Shown here: positions 20,953 to 30,286 of the stretch, one piece after another
Layout: each line of letters starts with the position of its first letter
Numbering within the stretch: position 1 is the stretch's first letter
Assembly: GCA_022539475.1 (NCBI GenBank)
Contig: VCMS01000089.1
Location: forward strand, 186,001 to 250,000
Reading direction: 5' to 3'
From: Gracilaria domingensis
Taxonomy: Eukaryota; Rhodophyta; Florideophyceae; Gracilariales; Gracilariaceae
Length of the DNA: 64,000 nucleotides
Position numbers and translations under genes: made by a program
The notes under the pieces: model-generated
What the model was told of the DNA's origin: nothing
Database searches by the model: none
The model's input: only the letters and a program-made list of their open reading frames with translations

Positions 20953-21364
20953 GACTGCTGCTAATTGCTGCCCGGTCCTCTTTATATTCCCTTAGTGCAT
21001 ATGAGAGAAGGGGATGCGCTTCAAGCGCTCTAAGGCAGGTTCTTGGTCATTGTTTGGGATTCACTACTGTTCTCATTTCGCTCTGACTGCGCGAAAACGA
21101 ATATCTATCACGTGAACGCGAGATGCAGGTGCGTAGGGCTGATGTGGATGCACTTGCGAGACGAATTCTTCGGTTTATTGCTTTCGGAGAATCATTGACC
21201 GTCGGTAACTCGCTTACCATTGGAACTTGCTTTCATGTCATGGCCAACAACTTACTTTGTCACAAGACTCGAGACGCTGGCCGCTATGGCGCAGAATCGA
21301 TTTACCGTCGTATAATTCCATCCTGTCCTTCTATTTTTGTGAGAGACTCTTGCCACACGTCCTC

Positions 21365-21438
21365 GACCTTTACACCCAGTCTACGTCACAACTTGCCTCA
21401 TTTGAGGCACAATGTGCCGCAAACTAGGTGTAAAGGTC
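21365..21438. repeat. Imperfect fold-back, 36-bp arms
   Basis: Arms 21365-21400 and 21403-21438 match as reverse complements at about 29 of 36 positions (outer 12 bp perfect, gacctttacacc), with a 2-nt loop. It lies between tRNA-Pro copies 1 and 2. It may be an old form of the perfect fold-backs seen elsewhere. Confidence 0.75.
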
Positions 21439-21806
21439 AACTGGGTTCCAAAGCCTGTAGTTTGCATTTCACTACAAATCTTGAAAGCGTCAGAAATCAT
21501 ACGTCGCTTTAGCACTTGCACTTGGAGTTTTAAAATACAGGGTGATTGCACTCGTCCATTATCGTTATTTGCCATAGCGGTATCTGTATGCCCCGCTAGA
21601 TATTATTTTCATTATTATGTTCTGAAGGCCAACCGCATATATTCTTCTCTTCATAAGTCGGATATGAAATATTGATATCCGAGTTGCAATCCTTGAGCTC
21701 TGGTGTCCTGATTACATCATCATCCCAGTCCGCTATGCGTATTGGCACAGAAACAATCCAATAACAATAAGAATATTCATTGTACAGTCTGCACTGAGAA
21801 TTTGTC

Positions 21807-21878
21807 GGCCGCTTGGTCTAGTGGTATGATTCGTCCTTCGGGTGGACGAGGTCCCGGGTTCGATTCCCGGAGTGGCCC
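21807..21878 (+). tRNA. tRNA-Pro(CGG), copy 2
   Basis: Identical over 72 nt to the other two copies but on the opposite strand. A TTTT terminator is at 21891-21894. Flanks are unrelated to the flanks of copies 1 and 3 beyond a few bases. Confidence 0.95.
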
Positions 21879-22655
21879 GTTGTTGTACACTTTTGTGCTC
21901 CTATTCTGTGCATGATGTGCTGTCGAAACCTCTCTATGTGGGACGCTCTTCGGCCCAGCTTCGGCCTCAAGAGGCCACGGATGACACATTTTTGCAATGT
22001 GCTTCAATCGGCTTCATCTATCTGTCATGGTCGAGCTACGACTGTGCTGTGGTAGAATCTCGCATCTGGAGCCCTATCGCGACTCAAGAGTTATTACGAA
22101 TACCTTTTAAGACTGGAGTGCTCCTCAGCAGCCCCTCATGCGCCAAAATGATCAATGACGGTCATTTCACAAAGAAGCCCTCCCTCTTGTGGCTGCATGT
22201 GATGGACCCCCGGCAGCCGAGACATGGCACATGGATCATGTCAACAATGCTAACCATATACGTATGCGTACGTGTGGTGGGGAACCGAAGGCGCGGCGCC
22301 GCTCCCTGAGCAACACGTGTCTTCACCATGGTCTTGAATAGCATCTGTCGACGTCCACGTCCACGCCGTAGTATTATTACTCCTTCCATTTCTCACGCAA
22401 CTCCTGTATCTAGCGCAGAAAAAGCAACTGGTAGTGACTAGCCGTCGGGTTATCGTCATGATCACATTTCATTTTAGTCGCAATGGTCATCAACAGAAAG
22501 AGTTCTTGGAATCATGACTGAGCTGGAGGCATGACCTTATCGCACGACATTAATAGCTTCGCTTCCTTGTCCAACCCTGGGCCCACTTCAACACCGACAA
22601 TATGAGAACTTGCGCTGTGCGCAAGAAAAGCAGCTGTGAGAATGGTAAAAGGGAA

Positions 22656-22727
22656 GGGCCACTCCGGGAATCGAACCCGGGACCTCGTCCACCCGAAGGA
22701 CGAATCATACCACTAGACCAAGCGGCC
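22656..22727 (-). tRNA. tRNA-Pro(CGG), copy 3
   Basis: Identical to copies 1 and 2 over the mature 72 nt. A Pol III stop (aaaa on the plus strand, 22647-22650) lies just beyond its 3' end. Together the three copies span 1.85 kb in minus, plus, minus order. Confidence 0.95.
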
Positions 22728-23226
22728 GCTAAACCTTAAGAGTCAATCTGTTGTGCTTTCGTTTATGTCAATGATCAGAGTCTTCTGTGTCTTCGAGACT
22801 TGAAGTAATGAAATGAGCGAGGGCTTCCTAAGGATACGTTAAGTACACAGGGCGTTTTGATGCTTTTGTCAAAGTCATAACCACATGAAGATGGCCCCGT
22901 GCGTGCAACAAGTTAATTCTGGAAACCAGCAGTACCTTTTAAGATGATCGGGCATCCTCACCATTCAAGCTATACCTTCAGAAAAGCTGTTCACGCAACG
23001 GTTTTCTTGTAACTTAGATCCATATCGATTTGTCTCGATTGTGGGTGTTCTTTAAAGAGAACGAAACGAGTCTTATTTCTGCAACCAGAACAGCAGGCGT
23101 TCATCTTCGAGAGCAATTAGAGTAACCATTCCCAAAGCTAAAATGGTGATACAAACAACAATACCTTCCCTATTGTTTGGCGGTTGAAGTTTATGTGATC
23201 ACATGCAACTTTCAAGGCTGCTACGT
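22728..23226. other. Intergenic region, nothing recognised
   Basis: About 500 bp between tRNA-Pro copy 3 and the end of the 125-aa gene. No frame, repeat or RNA motif stands out. Confidence 0.5.
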
Positions 23227-23604
23227 TCAGTAGGAAACTCGTTCAGGCGTCCTCAAAAAGGCAGGTGAATGTTTGATGGGTTTCTTAATGTGTCTTTGGT
23301 AAGCTTCGTGAAACTTGCAGATCACACTTGACAACAGGTGAGACAAAGTCGACTTCTCCAAGGCGCTTAGTTTCTTTCCCTTGTTAGTATATATATTTGC
23401 TGTGCAGTGTATTGGATTTCCTTTACCATGACACATGGATGCCGCAGATCTCCATTGTCGAGTTTCCAGCTCCCTCTTGCTCATTCTCGGAGTACGGGCG
23501 GTTTTTGAACGATTGTTGCGCTGGAATGTTTGACGGCTGGCGAGATACCCCACTGAATGAATAGCGGTGCAAGTCGCTTCAAACCCAAGGAATTGTATTT
23601 CCAT
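23227..23604 (-). CDS. Hypothetical basic 125-aa protein
   Basis: A TATA box on the minus strand (tatataaaag, 23793-23802) predicts a transcript start near 23765. The first ATG after that point is at 23604 and opens this 125-codon frame, which is the main reason for calling it. The frame also stays open upstream to 23850, but that start lies before the TATA box. The protein is Lys/Arg-rich with four Cys and an amphipathic stretch (SALEKSTLSHLLSSVICKFHE). No family recognised; it could be a chance frame. Confidence 0.35.
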   Translation of the reverse strand: MEIQFLGFEATCTAIHSVGYLASRQTFQRNNRSKTARTPRMSKRELETRQWRSAASMCHGKGNPIHCTANIYTNKGKKLSALEKSTLSHLLSSVICKFHEAYQRHIKKPIKHSPAFLRTPERVSY

Positions 23605-23792
23605 GCTTGGGGCCGTTACGAGAGAAAGGTACAACGTGGAGAACGTAACGTTGGGATAGGGACGTTGGGATAGGGTGAGATGCGATCTGGCTACGGGCAA
23701 GTTTTGAGTTGCGATTAGATGCAAGATGAGTTTGTCGGAGATTAAGCGTGCGAATGGGATCGAGATGAGAGAGAGATAAGCGGTGGGCTTAG

Positions 23793-23802
23793 CTTTTATA
23801 TA
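23793..23802 (-). promoter_or_regulatory. TATA box upstream of the 125-aa frame
   Basis: Minus-strand tatataaaag. A purine-rich stretch with gggatagggacgttgggata duplication lies in the expected leader at about 23650-23676. Confidence 0.5.
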
Positions 23803-26268
23803 GGACAGAGAAGAGATAGACTGCGATGGTAATTCGAATGCGAGTGTCACTCTTGGCGTTTAGGGATAGCACCTTGTAAGCTTTGTTGGTGTGAAAATCC
23901 CCGTTGATACTACAAGCTACAGTGACACGACAACACTTTTTAGAGGGAGTAACGCCATGTTCCAATTAGAACACCAGCACCAGCAAGATGAACAGTAAAA
24001 CTGCAGAAAGCCAAGCCAGAAATTGGGAAGCAACCTGCACGAATTGGATTGTGTTCTTTCATAGGGGAAGTAATTGTTCCGCAGACCGCAAGAACGACCG
24101 TCCTTCACATACTACAAATGGAATTGGCAGAGATGGAGGAGTCTTGTTAGATTTGTGCTTGATTCGCAAAGCGTAATGAGTGCCTTAGAAGGATATGTGC
24201 GTATTCTTCTTCTTCTTCTCCGCAATATATCTCAGAAGCACAGTACTCAATGGTATTATTGTATGCTCTACTGCAGTATTATGGATTGGTAGACATTTCG
24301 GTTGTGAGAAGAAATGAAATGGTGCACTCGCTGGCGAAGGAGCATTAAATATATCCTTGGAGAGTCAATTCATGGTCCCTTAGACTTCATGGAAGTACTA
24401 CACGGCAACTCTGAGGACCATTGTTTCTTAGCTTTCTAGTCAGAAGGGTAGGATTGGTGGGACCCAGAGAAGCAACGAGAGCTTTACGCCAACTTCATTT
24501 GAGGCATATTCCACCTCTACATTCTCTAGGGCCTCATTATAGCGAAAGAGACTGGTAGGCCGCTGCAGACCGCGTGTGCGAAGCATAGTGGAGCATCAAA
24601 TACTAGGGTGCCTATCGGAAACTCTCTCTCTCTGGTTATGCTTACCTCGCTTGTGCGAGAGGCGAAGGTTAAATGGCGTCGCCTAGTTCGTGAGCGAACG
24701 TCTGAGGCAAGAGAGACGTTCCGGTTTAAGTACGAATTAAGTTTGTGCGCTCATAGCAAAACGAGAGATCGAGTGAGAGAGAGAACCGGAGAATATCTAA
24801 TCACCAAATTCCTTTGTTGTAGCCATAAAGTTATTGCGGACGTTGTCGACGGATCTTTAAAAGGCATTGGGTTCGTAGCAAATCTCACATGCTACGAGGA
24901 ATAAACGTATCAAGCTCATAACAAAGGAGGCATAAAGTCACAGGCAAACTACGTTAGCTCTAGATACATAATGTCTGCAATTTGGCCTTCCTGGTGAGAG
25001 AACGTTTCTTTCAACAGAAACGCTCTGTAGTATGCCGGAATTAGACTATTACACCCATAAACAGAGAGAGAATGTCTGGAACTAGAGAAGTAGTTCAATT
25101 CGAGTTTATTGTCGTTGGAATTCCTCTCACTTTGAATCTCGTTTGATGCAAATTAAATTTGAGTTGGGATGCTTACGGGCTCCCGTTTCGTCTGTGGGAC
25201 GAACAGGAGAACAACATTGTCAACCATGTTTCGCTGAGAATATAGCTGGTAAACTAGTTTGCCTTAGAAGAGAAGAGCTTCGGCTGAGATTAGTTGAGCA
25301 ATGATTGTAAGCCAAATGCGAGACCCAAAGACCAAATCTCGACGTAGAGAACACTGATGCACGGTGATGAGAGTACTAACGACCCGTGAGGTCGTTAAAC
25401 TCGTCCGAACGATCTGTCAGGATGCTAGTCGTCCTCATAGACCTTGGTAGTACGTCGCCAAAGTAACCCCCGTCTGGCTGCACGTAAGCAATAAGTCACG
25501 AGCAAGTCATCGGAGTAAGATCCTACTATTGTTTCTCTAACTTTTTCCCTTTGAAGAGGGGGTTTCCAGTGTTTTCTCGGACTATACGGGGGTTGGATAA
25601 CACGTCATCATGACGTTGAAATGCTACGGAATGGTTGTTGCCATTGATTTCGCTGGTGATACGAGAATTGTATGGAAAGAACGTCTCTCATGGTGTCTTG
25701 AGTGGCCAATGTGGAACATTCAGAGTGTTTTGTCGTAGTGTGCCCCTCTGCCGACGGTCCCTCTAGAGGATGAATGAAGAGATTAATGAGAGGAAGAACG
25801 CGATAAGCGTCGGTAGCGAAACGCCTGTGGTGGGAAACACGTAAGATATCTAATACCTTCTCATCGTAGTCCAGTCAGCGTAGTACGGCTACTGAACAAT
25901 TTTTGTGGTCAGTAGTGGCGATGTGGAGGTATTATAAGTAGTTGAGCCCTGAGCAAACCCACGCGTAGAAGCGTAATCAGCTTCAACGTTTCGATAAACA
26001 ACAGTGTGTGTGTGTGTGTACAAACATGTGGCACGTAAGTAATAGAAGCAGAACTCTATCATCATTCATGCTTGATGGTGCGAATATTCGGTTCATTCAA
26101 ACAGGAATGCAATGTTATAAGGATAGTCTTTGGTTGTCTTATGAGTCAAATGGTAGTGCCAAATGTTTACGGATGCATTGGAGGGAGTCAATATCGCTTG
26201 GGCCATAAGTTAGCAAGAGGAAGCAAGATTTTGGAGATTGAGGTGAAATTATATACAGCATGCTGTAG
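23803..26268. other. Gene-poor region of about 2.5 kb
   Basis: No supported gene. A 98-codon plus frame (24608-24904) is basic and lacks a domain. A (tg)n microsatellite lies at 26002-26020. A small hairpin (aacgacc cgtga ggtcgtt) lies at about 25378-25396. Confidence 0.5.
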
Positions 26269-26949
26269 CTATCTGTTGAAATCGGTGTACTGCTCGTCAG
26301 CACACACGCATAACATGATTATGAAAGGAACATCGACGCCGGCATTAATAGAGACGCGATAGAAGTCAGCGCCGGTAAGAATACGTCTTGGACCCAACGT
26401 ACTGCGTTGCATGGAGGCGAGCTCTTTTCCAGACTCAATATCAACGACAGTAATCTTAGAGCGCCCACCACTGGTGTTCATTTGAATGAAAGGAGTTCCA
26501 TCTGTTCCTTTCCCCTTCCATACACAGACAGTCCCACGGCCAAACCCAGGGAAGAAACCCTTTTTTCTCAAGGTGTACACAGACTTAGAACGATAATCAT
26601 ACATATACATGACCTGAAGCAGAGTGTTTAGATTCTCTGTCATTACGAAAAGACGCTGTTCTGTGTCCTTGACGAACAAGACTTTTTCACCGCTGCGATC
26701 GAGAATCTTTCCCTTAACGGTGAAGGCTCCATTGTTTGATTCATCAAGAACGTCAAAACAATCCGGCTTGAAAACGAGCTCCTTGACGGTGTACCTCGTG
26801 ACGGTATCAAAGGTATAAGAAAGCTGAACTGGTGACGAAGCGTCCGGTAACGCATCGTCCGAGTTTAGGATTGGCTCAATCGGCTGCTCTTCTTCGTTGC
26901 TCATAGCGCTTGTTTGCTGGGCGTTCGGATATTGTTGTTCAGTGTCCAT
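26269..26949 (-). CDS. LURP-one-related / scramblase-fold (Tubby C-terminal-like) protein
   Basis: 226 aa from ATG 26949, in good context (gtccATGG after reverse complement, with Asp next). An ATG four codons upstream is possible. Residues 1-45 are acidic and polar, probably disordered. The rest fits the LOR/phospholipid-scramblase beta-barrel: VFKPDCFDVLDESNNGAFTV, then GKILDRSGEKVLFVKD, YTLRKKGFFPGFGRG, and the C-terminal hydrophobic strand-helix GVDVPFIIMLCVCADE. In plants LURP1-like proteins are linked to defence and scramblases move lipids, but this fold alone does not settle function. The C-terminal helix could touch membranes. No intron. Confidence 0.7.
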   Translation of the reverse strand: MDTEQQYPNAQQTSAMSNEEEQPIEPILNSDDALPDASSPVQLSYTFDTVTRYTVKELVFKPDCFDVLDESNNGAFTVKGKILDRSGEKVLFVKDTEQRLFVMTENLNTLLQVMYMYDYRSKSVYTLRKKGFFPGFGRGTVCVWKGKGTDGTPFIQMNTSGGRSKITVVDIESGKELASMQRSTLGPRRILTGADFYRVSINAGVDVPFIIMLCVCADEQYTDFNR

Positions 26950-26961
26950 GGCACACCACAA

Positions 26962-28271
26962 CTTGGAAAAAGAGGGGATGCATGGCTAGGAAGAGTTTTT
27001 GAAAAGGGGGCAGATGTACAAGTATAGATACTTGGGCCGTTTAAAATGAATCACGTTGCAGCGAAAGATTCAAGTCACAAACATTGGTGCACGATTAGAT
27101 GATAGATAGAATGTATACGGCCCGTATCAACGGTAAATCTGCCACGTTCTTGCCAGTGTGTGCGGCCGTGTCCTAGAGAAATTAAAGACGAGAGCAGGGA
27201 GTAGAATACAGGTTGAGTCCTGTAGGATATCGCCAATGATTTGGCGTACGCCAAATGTGCAGGACAGAACGGAGCGATTGCGGACATGGAAAATATGTTT
27301 GCCCGAGCAAAGCGAGGGCACCAAGTCTTGAACAGAGGTGGGCAAAATCTCACGGTGGGCACTGCGCAATAACTTGCCTATCCGATATACGCAAACGCGA
27401 TGACGAGCGTTAGAAAAGCAATTAGCCATTCAGAGGTGCCGTTGTGCCCTTTTGACGTTGGAGGAATATTGCTTTCCATCATTCGCATTACCTTTGTTCT
27501 TCAGCTCAAGTTCGGAAGTTTCTTTCTTCCCTCAAAGGTTTTCAGCTGGCATAGACCCATGTACGCAAGTATTAAGTCCCCCAGGCCGAAATAAGTTTGT
27601 TCTCCCGTTCATGTCATCTGAAACCGCCGAATACCTATTACTGTCCTCAAAGATGCCTGCAAAGAGGATTCGAAGGTTAGCTTCTTTCGCTCACAAGGCA
27701 GGTATATTTGCAGCACCGAGCAATGTTCCAAGCAATGTTTCACATGAGGTCTATCATGAGGAAACTTTCCCCGCGTTCACTCGCTGTTCAATCCCGACCG
27801 ATTCACGGCGTCAAAAAATCTTTCCCTTGTGATCGGCGCTTTCATGCTCCGCGAGGTTCACTTTGGGCCGCAGCTTTTGACAATGTTGACCCCAGCTGTT
27901 CACTCACGTGCTTTGACGCATATTGCACAAATACAACCCCAGCGCACCATACGCCAAGTTGAGATTTTCAAAATCTCAACTTGGCGTATGGTGCGATGGC
28001 AGGCCAAACATCGCGAGCTGAAGTATGATAGAAGAGGAAATTGAGAGCGGAGATGAAGTATACAGCGCATTGCGGTTGAAATACCGAAGGTAGATCATGG
28101 GAAAAAGGATTTTGGATGCTACGGAACTGAAACTGAAATGTGAAAGCTCTCGGTACCGACGGTAGAGTTTGGGGGGAGTGTAGTAAGTGGAAGGTTGCTG
28201 TTTATGCTACTCAACTCAACTAAACTGCATTCAAATAGGACAAAATTAAACCGCGACACCACACAGGTTAC
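26962..28271. other. Intergenic region with fold-back repeat and palindrome
   Basis: No convincing gene. Plus frames of 126 and 84 codons (27452-27832, 27708-27962) overlap each other and lack domains. The region holds an 18-bp perfect palindrome (27239-27256, atttggcgtacgccaaat) and the long fold-back at 27943. Confidence 0.5.
27943..27995. repeat. Perfect fold-back repeat, 26-bp arms, 1-nt loop
   Basis: Arms 27943-27968 and 27970-27995 are perfect reverse complements with a single c between them. It is the longest of the fold-backs here. Its inner motif gccaa...ttggc echoes the nearby palindrome at 27239. Confidence 0.9.
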
Positions 28272-28355
28272 GTTCGTGTAGTATAATGGTTAAGATTAGC
28301 CGAGGTATATCTCGCTGTCACCGAGGAGATCCGGGTTCAATTCCCGGCACGAGCT
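28272..28355 (+). tRNA. tRNA-Asp(GUC) with an 11-nt D-loop insertion
   Basis: 84 nt. Acceptor GTTCGTG/CACGAGC pairs over all seven positions, T-arm CCGGG-TTCAATT-CCCGG, anticodon stem TCTCG/CGAGG with loop CTGTCAC, anticodon GTC at 28317-28319. The D-stem pairs GTAT (28281-28284) with GTAT (28305-28308), leaving a 20-nt D-loop where nine are normal. Removing gattagccgag (28294-28304) restores a standard D-loop, AATGGTTAA. Red-algal nuclear tRNAs (Cyanidioschyzon) are known to carry ectopic introns, including in the D-loop. The base after the acceptor is T rather than the G73 usual for Asp, which is odd. A T-run at 28366-28371 ends transcription. Confidence 0.85.
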
Positions 28356-28542
28356 ACAACCAAAGTTTTTTCTGTTGTATTTTTTTTTTTATTTACCGCT
28401 CGTCAGGCCTGAAAAAACACAAAATACTTTTCTTCTGGTTTTGTTTTGCTTCGCCGCATCGAGGTTTGCCAGGGGTGTGAGCAGATTGCTCATCTCTGCT
28501 GCCCGCAAAAACGCCCATCGGGCGACGTCCGCTGGCAACCAA

Positions 28543-28572
28543 CGACCGCGACCGCGACCGCGACCGCGACCG
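28543..28572. repeat. Hexamer repeat (cgaccg)5
   Basis: Five tandem cgaccg units in the leader of the uS14m gene. Confidence 0.85.
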
Positions 28573-28631
28573 CAATCGGACGAACACAAACAAGAGCAGG
28601 GGAGCCATACGCGCCACCGCCGCCGTTCAAG

Positions 28632-28925
28632 ATGGGAAAGATGCACATGGATCAAGTACGTCGCCAACTGTTCGCCAAATCGGAGATCCCCCGTCTGGTG
28701 CTGAAGTCCATCATCATGTCATCGCGTCTACCGTCTTCAGTTCGACAGGCCGCTCAAACACGCCTGTCTCAAATGGACACCAACACCAGCGCCACGCGCA
28801 TTCGAATGCGCTGCGTGCTCACAGGTCGTCCGCGAGCTGTGGACTCGCAGACGCGATTGTCGAGAATCATGTTCCGCAAGCTGGCCAGTGAAGGACGTCT
28901 ACCAGGCATCTGGAAGGCCCGATGA
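28632..28925 (+). CDS. Mitochondrial small-subunit ribosomal protein uS14m
   Basis: 97 aa from ATG 28632. The C-terminal half carries the S14 signature RCVLTGRPRAVDSQTRLSR followed by FRKLASEGRLPGIWKA, where mitochondrial and bacterial S14 have R-C-x2-T-G-R-P-R-[AG] ... LSRI-x-FR. The zinc-binding Cys quartet of archaeal and some bacterial forms is absent, as usual in mitochondrial S14. The short basic N-terminus (MGKMHMDQVRRQLFAKSE) may double as import signal. It binds 16S-like rRNA in the head of the small subunit. The last residues end in KAR, where many homologues end in xxSW. No intron. Confidence 0.92.
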   Translation: MGKMHMDQVRRQLFAKSEIPRLVLKSIIMSSRLPSSVRQAAQTRLSQMDTNTSATRIRMRCVLTGRPRAVDSQTRLSRIMFRKLASEGRLPGIWKAR

Positions 28926-29001
28926 ACGCCTTCGCCGTGCAACTGTTCTCTTCTCTGCGTTGTAAACAAAGCATCGCACATGACGCTCTTCCGGCGTAAC
29001 G

Positions 29002-29325
29002 ATGCCGCTCGCTACTTGCTGTTACGATCCCCGCTCGTTGCGAGCGACGGCACCCTCGCATGGGACAACGCCCCATGTCATGCCGTGCAAAATTCGGCCC
29101 ACGCGCGTACCGCTGTATGCCAATCAATGTGCGAATATTCAACGCGAACAGGTTTTGGCGTTGGCGTTAGCCGCACACTGCAAGCCGATTCAGCCAGCCG
29201 CCAGCTCTATTGTCTCGATCTTACAACCTACAAAGGCCCGCCCAGCAACGAGAGCAGCGTCAACGCGCAAGGTTTGGCGTTACGCCAAGTACGAGCATCT
29301 CCCGCGCTCATATCTTAATTCGTAG
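29002..29325 (+). CDS. Possible hypothetical protein
   Basis: 107 codons from ATG 29002, downstream of uS14m on the same strand. A second ATG at about residue 27 would give an 81-aa basic protein (MPCKIRPTRVPLYANQ). It is Ala/Arg/Pro-rich with no domain recognised. A frame of similar length overlaps it from 28980, so the call rests only on position and length. Confidence 0.2.
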   Translation: MPLATCCYDPRSLRATAPSHGTTPHVMPCKIRPTRVPLYANQCANIQREQVLALALAAHCKPIQPAASSIVSILQPTKARPATRAASTRKVWRYAKYEHLPRSYLNS

Positions 29326-29407
29326 ACTCCGGCCGGACATAATCTGCGCATTCGCGTCAGAGAAGGACGCGCGCCTCTCATCACGCACGCACGTTCTACA
29401 CTTTGCA

Positions 29408-29800
29408 ATGGGTGCGCAGCAGTCCGTCGCACTGCCGCAAACGGCCGAGGAAGCGCGCGCACAGTCGCAGGCACCGCAACGACAACCGTCGGTGTTGACG
29501 TGCATGATGGACCCACGTATGATGGACCCGTACGCCAGCCAACAGACTATGGACGCTGAGAAGCCGAGCTCTCATTCACGTAACTCGTCTGTGAATGCGG
29601 CGCCGGGCGCTAGTGCGTCGCATATGTCGTTGAGTCTGGAGCTGTTGGGCGATTCGCCGGGTGTTAACGGGACAGCGGAGAAGAAGGAGGGCGATGAGGA
29701 ACGCCGCGTTGTGGAGGGCGCCATGTCGCGCATTGCGCCGCCGGTGGTGCGCGCGTTGCTCGCGGGCGATGCGGACGGTGCTGAGAGCAACATATTCTAA
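29408..29800 (+). CDS. Small Ser/Ala-rich protein with N-myristoylation-like start
   Basis: 130 aa from ATG 29408. The N-terminus MGAQQS has Gly2 and Ser6, the classic N-myristoyltransferase pattern, so the protein may attach to membranes. The middle is low-complexity (Gln, Ser, Pro, Met; CMMDPRMMDPY). The C-terminal third is more ordered (ERRVVEGAMSRIAPPVVRALLAGDADG) and ends NIF. The frame opens upstream to 29210, but this ATG gives the meaningful start. No family recognised. Confidence 0.5.
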   Translation: MGAQQSVALPQTAEEARAQSQAPQRQPSVLTCMMDPRMMDPYASQQTMDAEKPSSHSRNSSVNAAPGASASHMSLSLELLGDSPGVNGTAEKKEGDEERRVVEGAMSRIAPPVVRALLAGDADGAESNIF

Positions 29801-30286
29801 GGAGCGACTATGATCTGCGCTGAAGGAGTACATGTACAGTTAGAAGTATTATTTTACAAGCTTAAAGGAAATGAGAAGGAACTTGCGACGATGGCGCAAG
29901 GCAACCGCTCACTTGCGAAAACGCCCGTAAACGGAACCGCTCGAGCTCACGTAGCCAGTCTACGGCGTGTGTGCATGGCACTCACGGCGCACGTTTACGC
30001 CGTCTGCGACAGAGCTCAACAAGGCCGCCCTAAGCCGTCTTCGCGTCCGTCGCGGGCACCACCGACGCCCCAAACAGACGCAACCGCTCGAGTAGTGAAT
30101 AATGCCGCGAGCGAACTTGCTCCCCGATCAGCGCACCGCGCCGCCTGCGTTCCCCAATGCGGGTGTTCAGCCACTTTGGTCCGTTGCACCTAGTCGCCGT
30201 TTCGCGCCATGTCTTCTTCTTCTTAAGCTGCTCAGCTCCTCTGCTTCATTCGACTGCCTGCTCTCCACACCTCACTCTTGAGCAAA
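29801..30286. other. Short intergenic region
   Basis: A 127-codon plus frame (29810-30193) of mixed composition has no domain and is not called. The last 90 bases are C/T-rich and form the likely leader of the heparinase-like gene. Confidence 0.4.
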
